Below are positions 37,800 through 47,420 of a stretch of DNA of 64,000 nt, one piece after another. Numbering within the stretch: the first letter of the stretch is position 1; each line of letters starts with the position of its first letter. Both the position numbers and the translations under genes were made by a program. This DNA comes from DASUVM01 sp036378955 (GTDB taxonomy: Bacteria; Patescibacteriota; Saccharimonadia; Saccharimonadales; Saccharimonadaceae), in NCBI GenBank assembly GCA_036378955.1, contig DASUVM010000007.1, positions 1-64,000 on the forward strand, in the 5' to 3' direction. The notes beneath the pieces were generated by a model. The model did no database searches and was not told where the DNA came from. It saw nothing but the letters and a program-made list of their open reading frames with translations.

Positions 37800-39017
37800 T
37801 CACGGGTTGTCTGAGCATTCACTGCTATTATCCACAAAATTTGCAGTGTTGTCGGTAATAAAGAAATCTTTACATACGCTATCGGCAATTTCAAACCCAA
37901 ACCTGCTTATGGCAAATGCCTGGCCTGGAAACGTTGTGCGCGCAACAATACGACGATAGACATCGGCTGCCGCCGAGCCCGTTGAATCAATGATTGGCTG
38001 GACTTCATTAAAATTAACAATGCTACCACCACTCTGTAACTCTACTCTAAAATGTGTTCGTCGATAAATCGGTGTGATTCTTAGGTAATAGTTATTATTA
38101 TTCGTATCAAGTGCTCCCGAGGGTAAGCCCAGTGCCGCCTTACATGCATAATTACCGATGTTATCTTCCGCTGCTTCAGCTTCCATACACTGCACGGCAT
38201 AGGGGGAGGATTTTAGCTGATTAAAACCACGCGGGTCACCAGCTTGCATGGTAACATTTGTCGGCAATGGCTTTGCGCCACTTGCTGAAGAGGAGAGCGG
38301 AGTAAGAAAAGCCGTAAAGCTCCGTTGATCAAGGGTATTCCGATCAAAATTACCCGACTTTGGTACACCAAAGAGCTGAAGACGCATGTATGCCGGTGGA
38401 GACTGGCCATCTTGTGTAAACTCACCAACCGGGGGCAGATATTTGCTACTCGTCGGCCAGGCTGAAGATGATAGGTTAGGCGTTAAGCCATCACCATCGT
38501 TCGTTTGCGTCATGCTATTAAGGTGCCATGAGAAATTTACACTGTTAAAGCTACCTTCACCTTTTAATGGTATTATTTGGCTTTTATCGGTATCGAGTGA
38601 GCCAATATAGTCAGCTGTATTAAGATGCACATTAAGACATCGGTAATAAAGATTCTGCTGATTACTTGGCGAAATCTCGCCGTCAGGCTTCAGTCCAATC
38701 GCAGTTGCAATTGGCGAGGTGGCACCGAATAACGCATCGCACGCATTACTATTGAGTGCCGTTCGAAAAGCTGCCTTATTTGGATCGCTCTCAGCGAGCT
38801 GAGCATAGGCCAAGATTGCCCTTTTGCCGTCTTCAATACCAGCCTCTGCGGCTGAGAACGCTCGCGCTGTGAGGTCGTTATCTATTGCCTGTTTTTGCTC
38901 TAAAGTCATAATGCGCAAGAAACCAATAGTAATAACGGTCGCAAGCAATGCAAAAAATACAACGGTAAAGAGAGAGACGAAGCCATGTTCATTGTGTTGT
39001 GATTTATTTACCATCAA
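37800..39017 (-). CDS. PilX-like minor pilin
   Basis: A 405-residue protein with a pilin-type N-terminus (HGFVSLFTVVFFALLATVITIGF), a putative cleavage after G12, but no glutamate at mature position 5. It then has the TARAFSAAEAGIEDGKRA segment typical of PilX/PilX_N proteins. The large C-terminal part contains cysteine pairs (CDALF, YYRC, QCMEAE, YACK, VCKD, ECSD). It is last in the pilus cluster and overlaps the upstream pilin by 4 nt (ATGA). It is probably part of the pilus-initiating tip complex. Confidence 0.8.
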   Translation of the reverse strand: MMVNKSQHNEHGFVSLFTVVFFALLATVITIGFLRIMTLEQKQAIDNDLTARAFSAAEAGIEDGKRAILAYAQLAESDPNKAAFRTALNSNACDALFGATSPIATAIGLKPDGEISPSNQQNLYYRCLNVHLNTADYIGSLDTDKSQIIPLKGEGSFNSVNFSWHLNSMTQTNDGDGLTPNLSSSAWPTSSKYLPPVGEFTQDGQSPPAYMRLQLFGVPKSGNFDRNTLDQRSFTAFLTPLSSSASGAKPLPTNVTMQAGDPRGFNQLKSSPYAVQCMEAEAAEDNIGNYACKAALGLPSGALDTNNNNYYLRITPIYRRTHFRVELQSGGSIVNFNEVQPIIDSTGSAAADVYRRIVARTTFPGQAFAISRFGFEIADSVCKDFFITDNTANFVDNSSECSDNP

Positions 39018-39634
39018 TTCCCCCTATTTCTCGTTGTAACTGTTGTAGATAAGTCTGCAACCGCACAAAACTCCCCTGCGCTACCGGCTGGGCATATGAT
39101 TTCTCCGGCTTCTATTGTTGGTGCGTTCTCGCCGGTAGTTGAGAGAAACATTGTAATTATTGAGATATTACCTCCATCTGCTTGCTGTAAACTAAAGCGT
39201 TGCATTTGCACAGCACCGCCGGCTAAATCTGTTGTTTCTGTTCTTGGAATATCGGCTAACACGCCGCTTGTCTCTGTGCATAAGCTACCACCAGTATCAG
39301 TGACTCGAATAATTCCTGCCACTGGCGTATTGTCTGTATATTTATTTTGGTCTGAGCTCCCCGTATTCCATGCGTACGTCTGACCGCCAATGCAAAGCCG
39401 ACCTTTAGTTTGCTGTTGAATATTGACCGAGCCAGGCTTTGCGGTGCGCAAGTTACGAACCAGCTCTTCACTAATGGTACGCCCGGCTTGGTTAATTTCT
39501 TTATAGATAAGCCCTTTGTTATATGTTCGCATCATCTGCAAAAGTGCCGTCACGACAAAAAGCAACACAAAGGCCAAAAAGGCCATTGCCAGCATTAGCT
39601 CTATAACAGTAAAACCACTCTTTTTATTGAACAT
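39014..39634 (-). CDS. Minor type IV pilin, PilW-like
   Basis: A 206-residue prepilin. KKSG|FTVIEL gives the cleavage site after G7 with glutamate at mature position 5, followed by a hydrophobic helix to about residue 30. The globular part has cysteines (GRLCIGG, SLCTET, EIICPAG, EFCAV). It overlaps its neighbours on both sides (4 and 11 nt), so the minor pilins are translated as one unit. Confidence 0.88.
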   Translation of the reverse strand: MFNKKSGFTVIELMLAMAFLAFVLLFVVTALLQMMRTYNKGLIYKEINQAGRTISEELVRNLRTAKPGSVNIQQQTKGRLCIGGQTYAWNTGSSDQNKYTDNTPVAGIIRVTDTGGSLCTETSGVLADIPRTETTDLAGGAVQMQRFSLQQADGGNISIITMFLSTTGENAPTIEAGEIICPAGSAGEFCAVADLSTTVTTRNRGN

Positions 39635-40190
39635 AGAGCCTCACTACACTATTCGACTGCTGTGCTATATCAGTACCGAGACCCCCCCAGCAAGCACGAA
39701 TATAAAAGTCAATGTATGGTGGGCTACTCGGGTTAAGACCAGATGGTCGTACCGCTTCTATCCACATTCCCCTCCCTGGTGTAGCAAAGGTCTCTGGAGT
39801 GTTGCCGGTTGAGTACGCCCTTGGGGTGATTGAAGGGGGCTGACTGCTTGAGGTGAATGTGGTTTCAAGATAAAAGGCCTGTTTGCCGGCCGCGGGTACA
39901 CAGCTTTCAACATCACCAGATGGATTGTTATTGGCATAACTAGCTTGGATATCTTGCCAGGTTTCGAAAATGGGGCCAGATTTTTTTATTTGAGCTGTGT
40001 CGCGCAGGTAGCGCAGTGTTTCACCCTGACCGGCAATAACATTGCGAACTTGAGTGTGCTCAACAGCGTTAATAGCATTACGAAGACCAACGTTAATAAT
40101 AAGGCTCGAACCGACAATAACAATACTAAGTACCACCATTGCCAGTAGCACCTCTATTAATGTGTCGCCGCGCTGGTTGCTAGGCTCCAT
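39624..40190 (-). CDS. Minor type IV pilin, PilV-like
   Basis: A 188-residue prepilin. QRG|DTLIEVLLAMVVLSIVIVG has glutamate at mature position 5, but aspartate rather than phenylalanine at position 1. The open frame starts 32 codons earlier, within the upstream gene; the ATG at 40190 gives the standard short leader peptide. It overlaps the upstream gene by 11 nt and the downstream one by 11 nt. Confidence 0.85.
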   Translation of the reverse strand: MEPSNQRGDTLIEVLLAMVVLSIVIVGSSLIINVGLRNAINAVEHTQVRNVIAGQGETLRYLRDTAQIKKSGPIFETWQDIQASYANNNPSGDVESCVPAAGKQAFYLETTFTSSSQPPSITPRAYSTGNTPETFATPGRGMWIEAVRPSGLNPSSPPYIDFYIRACWGGLGTDIAQQSNSVVRLYVQ

Positions 40191-40956
40191 CGCAGACCCC
40201 CTCATTGGCGACATCAAAGGCGACCTGAATTGCATTCTGGCCCTGACCGCCCACAGTAAATACTGCTCGGCTCGCGGGAGTCTCAACAGTCTGCAAGCAA
40301 TAGTTAGTGATTTTTTCTGCAGCTGCCGCAGTTAACACGGGTGCTAGAAATGTTGTAGCCGTGAAATCAGCCGGCTGAATATTCATATTATAGGAAACTA
40401 GGCGCGAAGATCGTGGGCTGCGCAGCAATGCATAAGTATTCGCAGCCGTTCCGTCACTGCGACGACTCCCGCTAATGGCCGCACCCCACGGTATAGTATA
40501 TTCGGATCTTGTTTCTTTAACAACAAAGGGGTTAACTGATCTGATAAGCTCTTCGTCATTTAAGGTAGCATCAGGGGCAACTGAGAGATTCGGAATACGG
40601 GTTGCCACAACGTAGTATGAATCGATATGATCACTCCCCTGCTCTAAACGAAGCAGCTTACCTAGCAATAGACAGCCGCTCGCCCCTGGCTGGCTGCCAG
40701 TTACCCCTGGACCACTGACAGCTTCTACGCCACTACTGCCGCATATCTGCTGATTATCGCGCGGGTTAACCCCATTCAAAATTTCATCATATTGTTTTTG
40801 TATATAAGCATGGGTGCTACGGCCTGTGTCTGTGAAACGAATTGAACGCATGACACTACCAGTGCCAACAATGGCAATAATAAACAAGAGCCCACTTATT
40901 GCTAAGAATAAAGAGACCTCTACTAATGTATAGCCAGCCATTCGAGCAGCATTCAT
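40180..40956 (-). CDS. Minor type IV pilin
   Basis: A 258-residue prepilin. ARMAG|YTLVEVSLFLAISGLLF gives a cleavage site after G8 with glutamate at mature position 5. The globular domain is about 220 residues, with cysteines (QICGSSG, SGCLLLG, NYCLQT, EGVCDGA). It is first of four overlapping minor pilin genes, 31 nt after the prepilin peptidase gene. Confidence 0.87.
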   Translation of the reverse strand: MNAARMAGYTLVEVSLFLAISGLLFIIAIVGTGSVMRSIRFTDTGRSTHAYIQKQYDEILNGVNPRDNQQICGSSGVEAVSGPGVTGSQPGASGCLLLGKLLRLEQGSDHIDSYYVVATRIPNLSVAPDATLNDEELIRSVNPFVVKETRSEYTIPWGAAISGSRRSDGTAANTYALLRSPRSSRLVSYNMNIQPADFTATTFLAPVLTAAAAEKITNYCLQTVETPASRAVFTVGGQGQNAIQVAFDVANEGVCDGA

Positions 40957-40987
40957 CTTAAGCTGATTATAGCATAAGCGTTACGGT

Positions 40988-41800
40988 TTAGAGCCCTGTG
41001 CCGAGCGACAAATACCACGACACAATCCGATCGCCATATAGGCCAGCGATAAAGAACCCAACGATCAAAAAAGGGCCAAATGGTACGCGGCTCTTACGCT
41101 GTAGTTTACCGGCAAATAACAATGGCAATACCACTAGCGTACCGAGCACGTTCGCCACCAAGAATGTCAAGAAAGCATTTTGCCAACCGAGCGCTAAGCC
41201 AATAAAGATACCGAGCTTTACATCACCAAACCCAACCAATTGACCCTTCGAAAAGGTGTAGATCAACCAATAGACACCGGCAATTGGTAGTAAGCCATAA
41301 GAATAAAACAGTAAGGTATCTAAGGCGGGGCCATACGGTTGCCAGGTAAAGAACTGTACCAATGCATTAACGACGGCAAAGCCAATCAGCGGCCAAATAA
41401 TTTTATCGGGCAGAATATACCATTTTAGGTCGTATACAAAGAGCGCAACTAAGCCCACAATATATGCCAACCAGGTACCGAAGTTCACCCAATCAAACCA
41501 CGTTATAATAGCATCTGCCCACAAAAGATATGACCCAACAAACAGCAGCGGCATGACGGCCTCTACGATCGGGCTGTCTTCAATCGGCTTTTTACAGTAA
41601 CGGCACTTACCTTTTAGATAGAGCCAGCTAAATAGCGGCACAAGATCGGCTACAGCTAATTTATGATGGCAGTGCGGGCACTCTGAACGATCATTTACCA
41701 TAGACTTTTTTTCGTGCAAACGCCATACCAGTGCATTCACGAAGCTGCCGAAGCAAAGACCGAGCAATAAAAGGCCGACAATAACAAGAATCATAAGCAT
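40988..41800 (-). CDS. pilD: Prepilin peptidase
   Basis: A 270-residue A24-family aspartic membrane protease that cuts the leader from prepilins and methylates the new N-terminus. The N-terminal FGSFVNALVWRL motif, a zinc-binding pair (CPHCHHKL and CRYCKKP), and the two catalytic aspartates in FVYDLKWYILPD and GFGDVKLG are present, within seven to eight membrane segments. Its substrates are the pilins encoded on both sides. Confidence 0.96.
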   Translation of the reverse strand: MLMILVIVGLLLLGLCFGSFVNALVWRLHEKKSMVNDRSECPHCHHKLAVADLVPLFSWLYLKGKCRYCKKPIEDSPIVEAVMPLLFVGSYLLWADAIITWFDWVNFGTWLAYIVGLVALFVYDLKWYILPDKIIWPLIGFAVVNALVQFFTWQPYGPALDTLLFYSYGLLPIAGVYWLIYTFSKGQLVGFGDVKLGIFIGLALGWQNAFLTFLVANVLGTLVVLPLLFAGKLQRKSRVPFGPFLIVGFFIAGLYGDRIVSWYLSLGTGL

Positions 41801-41821
41801 TACTATAGCCGAAGAAGGAGT

Positions 41822-41860
41822 AAAAAGAAACGAACAGTTTTTCGCCTGCTCGTTTCTTTA
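41822..41860 (-). terminator. Terminator after the major pilin gene
   Basis: On the minus strand, AAAGAAACGA (one mismatch, then CAG) pairs with its complement and ends in a TTTCTTTTTA run, between the pilA stop and pilD. It would keep pilin mRNA more abundant than the downstream genes. Confidence 0.7.
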
Positions 41861-41875
41861 GCTCCTGTGTCCTAT

Positions 41876-42349
41876 CTAGTTATTGTTACTCTGGCAAGTA
41901 AACTGGCCTTGCTCGACATAGACTGCCGCAGCGAGACTACGACTTCCTGTGCTATCGTCAATATCACCATCACCACATTTGGCATTTTGGTAGTAGAAGA
42001 GTTGGCCTACCTCAGTTGGGGTAACGCTCTTATTGCTTTGGTAGGTGACATTATAAGTTGAGCCAGTTAAAGGATCATTGAATGTTTGACCGCCATTGGT
42101 TAAGTAGCCAGAGACAAAACTACTGAGTGTTGAGGTGCTATTTGGCACTGCTCCATTTCGATTACTACTGTATTGTGTTATCTGACTCATAAAACGCGAG
42201 AGGTCTTGCTTGCGTTGCGTATCTCGCTGAGAGCGTTGTAATGCAGGCAACGCCAAGAAAACGATCAAAAAGATCAACCCGGCAATTGCGAGCACTAGCA
42301 CAACCTCGATCAGCGTGAAGCCTTTTTTTTGTTGTAGAGATGCGTCCAT
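41876..42349 (-). CDS. pilA: Major type IV pilin
   Basis: A 157-residue prepilin. QQKKG|FTLIEVVLVLAIAGLIFLIVFLALP is a textbook N-terminus (cleavage after G10, glutamate at mature 5), and a C-terminal disulfide loop is likely between AKCGDG and FTCQSN. It is placed after pilC and followed by its own terminator, as expected for the abundant subunit. The 88-base gap before it may hold its own promoter (several AT-rich TATAAT-like sites around 42390-42400). Confidence 0.93.
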   Translation of the reverse strand: MDASLQQKKGFTLIEVVLVLAIAGLIFLIVFLALPALQRSQRDTQRKQDLSRFMSQITQYSSNRNGAVPNSTSTLSSFVSGYLTNGGQTFNDPLTGSTYNVTYQSNKSVTPTEVGQLFYYQNAKCGDGDIDDSTGSRSLAAAVYVEQGQFTCQSNNN

Positions 42350-42437
42350 ACCACCCTTCCTCTATACCCTGAAATGCTTATGTTTATAATCTGATTATAA
42401 TTATATTTGCAGCTTTCGCAAGCGCATTCTTCGCTAC

Positions 42438-43652
42438 CTAGGTAATAGTACCACCGTTAATAAGCCCGTAGACCGGCAATAAAATGGCAGCTACAAGCCC
42501 ACCGGCTACAATCGCCAGTACTACCATCAAGACCGGCTCAATGGCCGTTGAAAGAGAGCGCACTGTATTCTCAAGTTCATTCTCGTAAAAGCTCGCCGCT
42601 TTGCCCATCATTTTATCGATGCCCCCTGATTGTTCACCGATGCTGATCATCTGCGGAACCAGTGACGCAATAGCGTCTTCGCTCTTCATTGCCGATGAAA
42701 GCGACTTACCGCCACGAACTTTTTCGGCCACCCGGTTAATGGCGTCTGAAACGAGAACATTGTTGGCCGATTTTGAAGAAATCTCGAGCATTTCGAGCAT
42801 TGGCACACCAGCCGATAGCAGGGTTTCGGCTGTACGTGTAAAACGAGCCATGTAGAGCTTCTCTAGAAGTGGCCCAACTAATGGTAAGTGTAATTTAAAG
42901 GTATCCCAGGTGCGGCGGCCGTTGTCGGTTGCAATGTAACGGCGCAAAAAGTAAACACCAGCAATAATTAGTATGATGATAAGCCACCAAAAACGGCCAA
43001 CGAAGTTAGCAGTATTAACCATAACCTGTGTAATAAACGGTAGCTCTTGTCGTAAATCTTTAAACAAACGTTCAATTTGTGGAACTACCGTGGTGAGCAT
43101 AAAAACAATCACGCCAATAATAACCGCCATAACGATGGCTGGATACACCATGGCACCACGAACCTTGCTAAGCAATTCAGCATCTTTTTCTTGCTGGTCG
43201 GCAATACGTTCGAGTGATTTATCGAGGGTTCCCGACACCTCACCGGCAGCGATAAGCGCAATATACACGGCGTTAAAGACGTCTTTATGGCGGCGAAAAG
43301 AGTCAGCAAGCGTACTTCCGCCTTCAACTGTTGTAATAATGTCAAGTATTACGCTTTTCAACTTTTTATTATCGGTTTGTTCAGCAACACTGTGTAGCGC
43401 CTGCGCCAGGGGCAAGCCTGCGTTAATAAGCGTTGAGAGCTGGCGAGTAAATATAACTCTGTCTTTAGTGCTGACACGATTACGAAGCCGCCCGAGCAAA
43501 CTTTCGCTCTCGTTAAGCTCCTTGATATCCAGCGGCACTATACCCTGTGTCATTAAGAGCTTGGCGGCTGCTCGCTCCGACTCAGCCTGTACGGTTGATT
43601 TAACAATTTTATTACTGGCAGTATCACGAGCAGTATAGGTAAACGTTATCAT
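42438..43652 (-). CDS. pilC: Pilus inner-membrane platform protein
   Basis: A 404-residue GspF/PilC protein with two repeated cytoplasmic domains (about 65-190 and 265-395) and three membrane helices. Typical segments are FTRQLSTLINAGLPLAQAL, IAAGEVSGTLDKSLERIA and QMISIGEQSGGIDKMM. It couples the PilB/PilT motors to the pilus. Three bases separate it from the pilT stop. Confidence 0.95.
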   Translation of the reverse strand: MITFTYTARDTASNKIVKSTVQAESERAAAKLLMTQGIVPLDIKELNESESLLGRLRNRVSTKDRVIFTRQLSTLINAGLPLAQALHSVAEQTDNKKLKSVILDIITTVEGGSTLADSFRRHKDVFNAVYIALIAAGEVSGTLDKSLERIADQQEKDAELLSKVRGAMVYPAIVMAVIIGVIVFMLTTVVPQIERLFKDLRQELPFITQVMVNTANFVGRFWWLIIILIIAGVYFLRRYIATDNGRRTWDTFKLHLPLVGPLLEKLYMARFTRTAETLLSAGVPMLEMLEISSKSANNVLVSDAINRVAEKVRGGKSLSSAMKSEDAIASLVPQMISIGEQSGGIDKMMGKAASFYENELENTVRSLSTAIEPVLMVVLAIVAGGLVAAILLPVYGLINGGTIT

Positions 43653-43655
43653 GTG

Positions 43656-44729
43656 CTAGCCTCGCATCATCCTGTCAAACTCAGTGAGATCAACAGCGTA
43701 ATTGCGGGCTTCATCGTAGGTGATAGTACCTGCTTGAACCAAGTTAACAAGAGTTTTGTCCATTGACTGCATGCCTAGATCAGCGCCAGTCTGAATAACC
43801 GCATCAAGCTGATGGCTCTTACCTTCACGAATAATATTGCGAACTGCTGGCGTTGCCACTAAGATTTCAGCCGCCACTGCTCGGCCGCCACCAATGGCCG
43901 GAATAAGACGCTGCGAAACAATCGATTGCAAGATATTAGCGAGTTGCGAACGAATTTGCGGCTGTTGATGTGGAGGGAAAACATCAATCATGCGGTCAAT
44001 CGACTGTGATGCCGAGTTTGTGTGAAGAGTTGCAAACACTAAGTGGCCTGTTTCGGCAATTGTAATAGCCGCCGATATAGTTTCAAGGTCACGCATCTCA
44101 CCAATGAGTACAACGTCGGGGTCTTGGCGTAAACTTGAACGAAGCGCAGCCGAGAACGAATAGGTATCATAGTGGACCTCTCGCTGCACCACAACTGATT
44201 TTTTTGATTTGTGCGTGAATTCAATTGGGTCTTCGATGGTGATAATATGATGTGCTTTAGATTCATTAATTTGATCGACAATTGCCGCCAGGGTTGTTGA
44301 TTTACCAGAGCCTGTCGGGCCCGTCACTAGCACTAACCCACGTGGAAAATTCGCAAAAGAACCAACCACCTGCGGCATGCCCAGCTCAGCCACTGTTTTA
44401 ATTTCATTAGGAATCAAACGCAAGGCTGCCGCTAAGTTACCACGCTCATGAAAGGCATTCACGCGGAAGCGGCCAAGGTCACCGAACGCAAAGCTAAAGT
44501 CAAATTCTTTGTCTTTTAAAAGAATCTGCTTTTGATCTTCATCAAGAATTGAAAATACAAGCTGCTCAACAGTTTCTTCATTCAGGGGCTCGTAACCGGG
44601 CACCGGCACTAACGCACCATCAATCCTCAGCATTGGGGGCAGACTAATTTGCAAATGAAGGTCACTCGCCCGCTTGCGAATCACTTCTTCAAGTAGTAGT
44701 TCAATTCTGAGTTCTTGTGTGTCGCTCAT
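43656..44729 (-). CDS. pilT: Pilus retraction ATPase
   Basis: A 357-residue hexameric ATPase of the PilT family that pulls pili in. Walker A GPTGSGKST lies near residue 138, with the Asp box (IEDPIEFTH), Walker B (VVLIGEMRDLETI), His box (GHLVFATLHTNSA) and the PilT-type C-terminal AIRNLIREGK-like segment (VRNIIREGKSHQL). Length is typical. Retraction allows twitching and DNA uptake. It lies between pilB and pilC. Confidence 0.96.
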   Translation of the reverse strand: MSDTQELRIELLLEEVIRKRASDLHLQISLPPMLRIDGALVPVPGYEPLNEETVEQLVFSILDEDQKQILLKDKEFDFSFAFGDLGRFRVNAFHERGNLAAALRLIPNEIKTVAELGMPQVVGSFANFPRGLVLVTGPTGSGKSTTLAAIVDQINESKAHHIITIEDPIEFTHKSKKSVVVQREVHYDTYSFSAALRSSLRQDPDVVLIGEMRDLETISAAITIAETGHLVFATLHTNSASQSIDRMIDVFPPHQQPQIRSQLANILQSIVSQRLIPAIGGGRAVAAEILVATPAVRNIIREGKSHQLDAVIQTGADLGMQSMDKTLVNLVQAGTITYDEARNYAVDLTEFDRMMRG

Positions 44730-44744
44730 TATTTAGCTCTTTCA

Positions 44745-46520
44745 TTACGCCATATTTGCCGCCACGCGGTTTACTTCATCAAGTGTCGTGAGACCTTGTA
44801 GTGCTTTTAGGTATCCGTCACGGCGCATGGTAATCATACCTTCTTCAACCGCTTTTTTCTGGATCTCTGCACTTGTGGCCCGCCCGACAATAAGGTTTTG
44901 AATACTTTCGGTAATATCCATTACCTCATACAGACCCATTCGGCCTTTAAAACCGCCCGGGGTAGCTGGCGTATCCTTCCCCTTCACTAAAGTATAAGCT
45001 TTTTGCCCACTGAGCGGCAAGTCTTTGTGGCCAAGGTCGTCGGAAACTTTTGCAACGGCTGCCTTATCTTTCGGCAAGATATCACCGATTGTCTCTTGAA
45101 TTGTTTGGGTTTCAAGAGGATTCGATTGATATGTTTCGCGTTCTTCCCCAACCCGACGTACCAAGCGCTGGCCAATTACTGTATTCACCGTGCTCGCAAT
45201 TAAGAAAGGCTCTATACCCATATCAAGCAAACGCGGCAATACACCTGCAGCGGAGTTGGTATGAAGTGTTGAAAACACAAGGTGGCCCGTAAGCGCTGCT
45301 TGCACGGCTAAATTTGCTGTTTCGCGGTCACGTATTTCACCGACCATAATAATATTTGGATCTTGCCGAAGAATTGAGCGAAGACCATTTGCAAATGTGA
45401 GACCAACCTCAGTATTAACCTGTATTTGGTTAACGCCGACAATTTTGTACTCAACCGGATCTTCGAGGGTAACGATATTAACTTCATCGCTTTTAATCTC
45501 TTGGATAAGAGCGTAAAGGCTGGTTGATTTACCCGAACCTGTTGGACCAGAAGTAAGCACCATGCCATTTGGTTTCCGAATACCTTTACGAACCATCCGC
45601 AGCGCCCGGCCAGCGTACCCCATATCTTCCAGGCTAAAGTTAGTGCCGGTTTTATCAAGTAAGCGAATTACAACTTGCTCACCCCATACCACTGGGCTAA
45701 TTGCGATACGAAGATCAATATCTTTACCGGCAACGTGTACAGTAAATTGTCCGTCTTGCGGAATGCGATGTTCGTCAATTTTAAGGTTCGAAAGAATCTT
45801 CACACGTGAGATAAGCGCCGGCTCGATACTTTTTGGCAGCTTCATGATTTCTCGTAACACACCGTCAACACGGGCACGGATCTTCAGGGCATCCTCAAGC
45901 GGTTCAATATGAACATCGGAGGCACGTGACCGAGCGGCATATTCTAATATTGTGCTAAGGGCCCGACTAATCGGTGAATCTTGCACGATAGTTTTAATAT
46001 CAGCACCTTGACGGTCTCGCTCTTGTTTGGCGCCTTCTTCGGCCGAGCTAATTGCCGCACTCACCCCTTGCTGAAGATCGGTGTGGTATTGATCAAGCAC
46101 GTGGTTAATGCCCTCTTCAGAGGCCATATACACCTTCAGAGGTCTCGTGATGCGGTTGGCAAGATAATCGACTGCTTGAACATTGTTGGCGTCGAGCATT
46201 GCGACTGCTAAGCGATTTTGCACTTCACCAAGCGGCACCGCCATGAAATGTTCGGCGATATCTCTTGGCAGTAGGCGAAGCACCGACTGATCAATAGTTG
46301 CCTCGAGCAAATTTACGTACGGCACGCCCGAAACTGACGCCATTAACCGAGTTAGAGCCTCGTTACCAACAAGTTTATGCTCAACTAGGTAGCTTATGAG
46401 TGGCTTGTTCTCTTTTTCGGCTTCTTTTTTATATTTTGCAAGATCAGCCTTGGCGATGACTTTTTCTTCAACTAAGAGAACTTCGAGCTTTTTTTGGCTG
46501 TCGTCAGTTAGCAAACCCAT
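44745..46520 (-). CDS. pilB: Pilus extension ATPase
   Basis: A 591-residue GspE/PilB ATPase. It has an N-terminal MshEN domain (1-150, a family binding cyclic-di-GMP in some members), the N2 domain (SRASDVHIEPLEDALKIRARVDG), Walker A GPTGSGKST near residue 328, Asp box (LEDPVEYKI), Walker B (IIMVGEIRDRET) and His box (GHLVFSTLHTNSA). The C-terminal zinc-binding tetracysteine found in many PilB proteins is absent. It powers pilin assembly. Confidence 0.96.
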   Translation of the reverse strand: MGLLTDDSQKKLEVLLVEEKVIAKADLAKYKKEAEKENKPLISYLVEHKLVGNEALTRLMASVSGVPYVNLLEATIDQSVLRLLPRDIAEHFMAVPLGEVQNRLAVAMLDANNVQAVDYLANRITRPLKVYMASEEGINHVLDQYHTDLQQGVSAAISSAEEGAKQERDRQGADIKTIVQDSPISRALSTILEYAARSRASDVHIEPLEDALKIRARVDGVLREIMKLPKSIEPALISRVKILSNLKIDEHRIPQDGQFTVHVAGKDIDLRIAISPVVWGEQVVIRLLDKTGTNFSLEDMGYAGRALRMVRKGIRKPNGMVLTSGPTGSGKSTSLYALIQEIKSDEVNIVTLEDPVEYKIVGVNQIQVNTEVGLTFANGLRSILRQDPNIIMVGEIRDRETANLAVQAALTGHLVFSTLHTNSAAGVLPRLLDMGIEPFLIASTVNTVIGQRLVRRVGEERETYQSNPLETQTIQETIGDILPKDKAAVAKVSDDLGHKDLPLSGQKAYTLVKGKDTPATPGGFKGRMGLYEVMDITESIQNLIVGRATSAEIQKKAVEEGMITMRRDGYLKALQGLTTLDEVNRVAANMA

Positions 46521-46530
46521 ATGCTAACAC

Positions 46531-46773
46531 CTATTGGTCAAACGGTTGTTGGTTTGCTGGATTACCGATTTCAATCACAACCGTTGGGTCAATGGCTTGA
46601 TCGTTGAATATCTTCTTGCTAGGCTCTGGGAGTTCTGCAGAAATAGGCTCGACTACTTCAACGGTTTGCCGTTGATTAGTGGGTTGGCCAATCGCTGCAC
46701 TGAGCGCAAAATAAGAAATTAATAGCGTTACCGAAATGATTAAGACGATGATGGCGATGTCATTTTTTTTCAT
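46531..46773 (-). CDS. Small single-pass membrane protein in the pilus operon
   Basis: An 80-residue protein with a membrane helix (about 5-28) and an acidic, proline-rich outside tail. Its start overlaps the pilO-like stop (ATGA), so it is part of the operon. By position it could replace PilP, but no lipobox or PilP similarity is visible. No family recognised. Confidence 0.7.
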   Translation of the reverse strand: MKKNDIAIIVLIISVTLLISYFALSAAIGQPTNQRQTVEVVEPISAELPEPSKKIFNDQAIDPTVVIEIGNPANQQPFDQ

Positions 46774-47420
46774 GATTTCACCACTTCTTTTTTAATCTCA
46801 ACGCCTTTTGCCGGTTGCCAATAAGTGGTAAGCTCAAGCGCCAAACGAGTGTTAGTATCTGAACCAGTAACATTCATAGTATTTATTGTAATGGGGCGAA
46901 TCACACGCTCAAGATCACGTACAAATGCTAAGATTTGTTCATAGCTACCGCTCACCGTCACGCTGGCATTGATTGGCTGAGGGCCACCGCCAGTAGATCC
47001 ATCGGCCACCGCTTCAGCTGACTCTGATTGACTCTCAATCGAAACACTCTCGAGCGTCACTCCCGAAAGTGGGGCGATTATCTGTTGAATTGAAGTACCG
47101 AAGGCACTGGTGTCTTTCTCTCGGGGCAAGGCATTCAGAACCTTCGTTGAGCTGACATTTTTATCAGTACCCGCATCAAGTGGGCCAAATGCCTCTTTTA
47201 ACTTAACAATATTCTCTTGATTGGTGGCTAGAGTGGTAGCTGCCTTTGATTTAGCGCTATAGACATTATTGTTATACAAGAACTGCTTATATAAGAACTG
47301 AGCAGCAACGAGCAATATTGAGATCGCAATTGAGGCAATTGCTACCCAGGCAAACATAGTTCGATTAGCGCTGCTAATCGCCTGGCGCTTCTTAAGCCCA
47401 GTAATACGTTTTGATTCCAT
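46770..47420 (-). CDS. PilO-like pilus alignment protein
   Basis: A 216-residue protein with a short basic cytoplasmic start, one membrane helix (about 22-46), a coiled-coil stretch (50-75) and a C-terminal ferredoxin-like domain (SVTVSGSYEQILAFVRDLERVIRPITINTM). These are the features of PilO/GspM. It pairs with the PilN-like product, whose stop shares the TAATG overlap with its start. Confidence 0.8.
   Translation of the reverse strand: MESKRITGLKKRQAISSANRTMFAWVAIASIAISILLVAAQFLYKQFLYNNNVYSAKSKAATTLATNQENIVKLKEAFGPLDAGTDKNVSSTKVLNALPREKDTSAFGTSIQQIIAPLSGVTLESVSIESQSESAEAVADGSTGGGPQPINASVTVSGSYEQILAFVRDLERVIRPITINTMNVTGSDTNTRLALELTTYWQPAKGVEIKKEVVKS

Noticed and set aside
42973..43638. 221-codon plus-strand frame opposite pilC
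   Set aside because: It is the antisense shadow of pilC, serine-rich and without a start signal.
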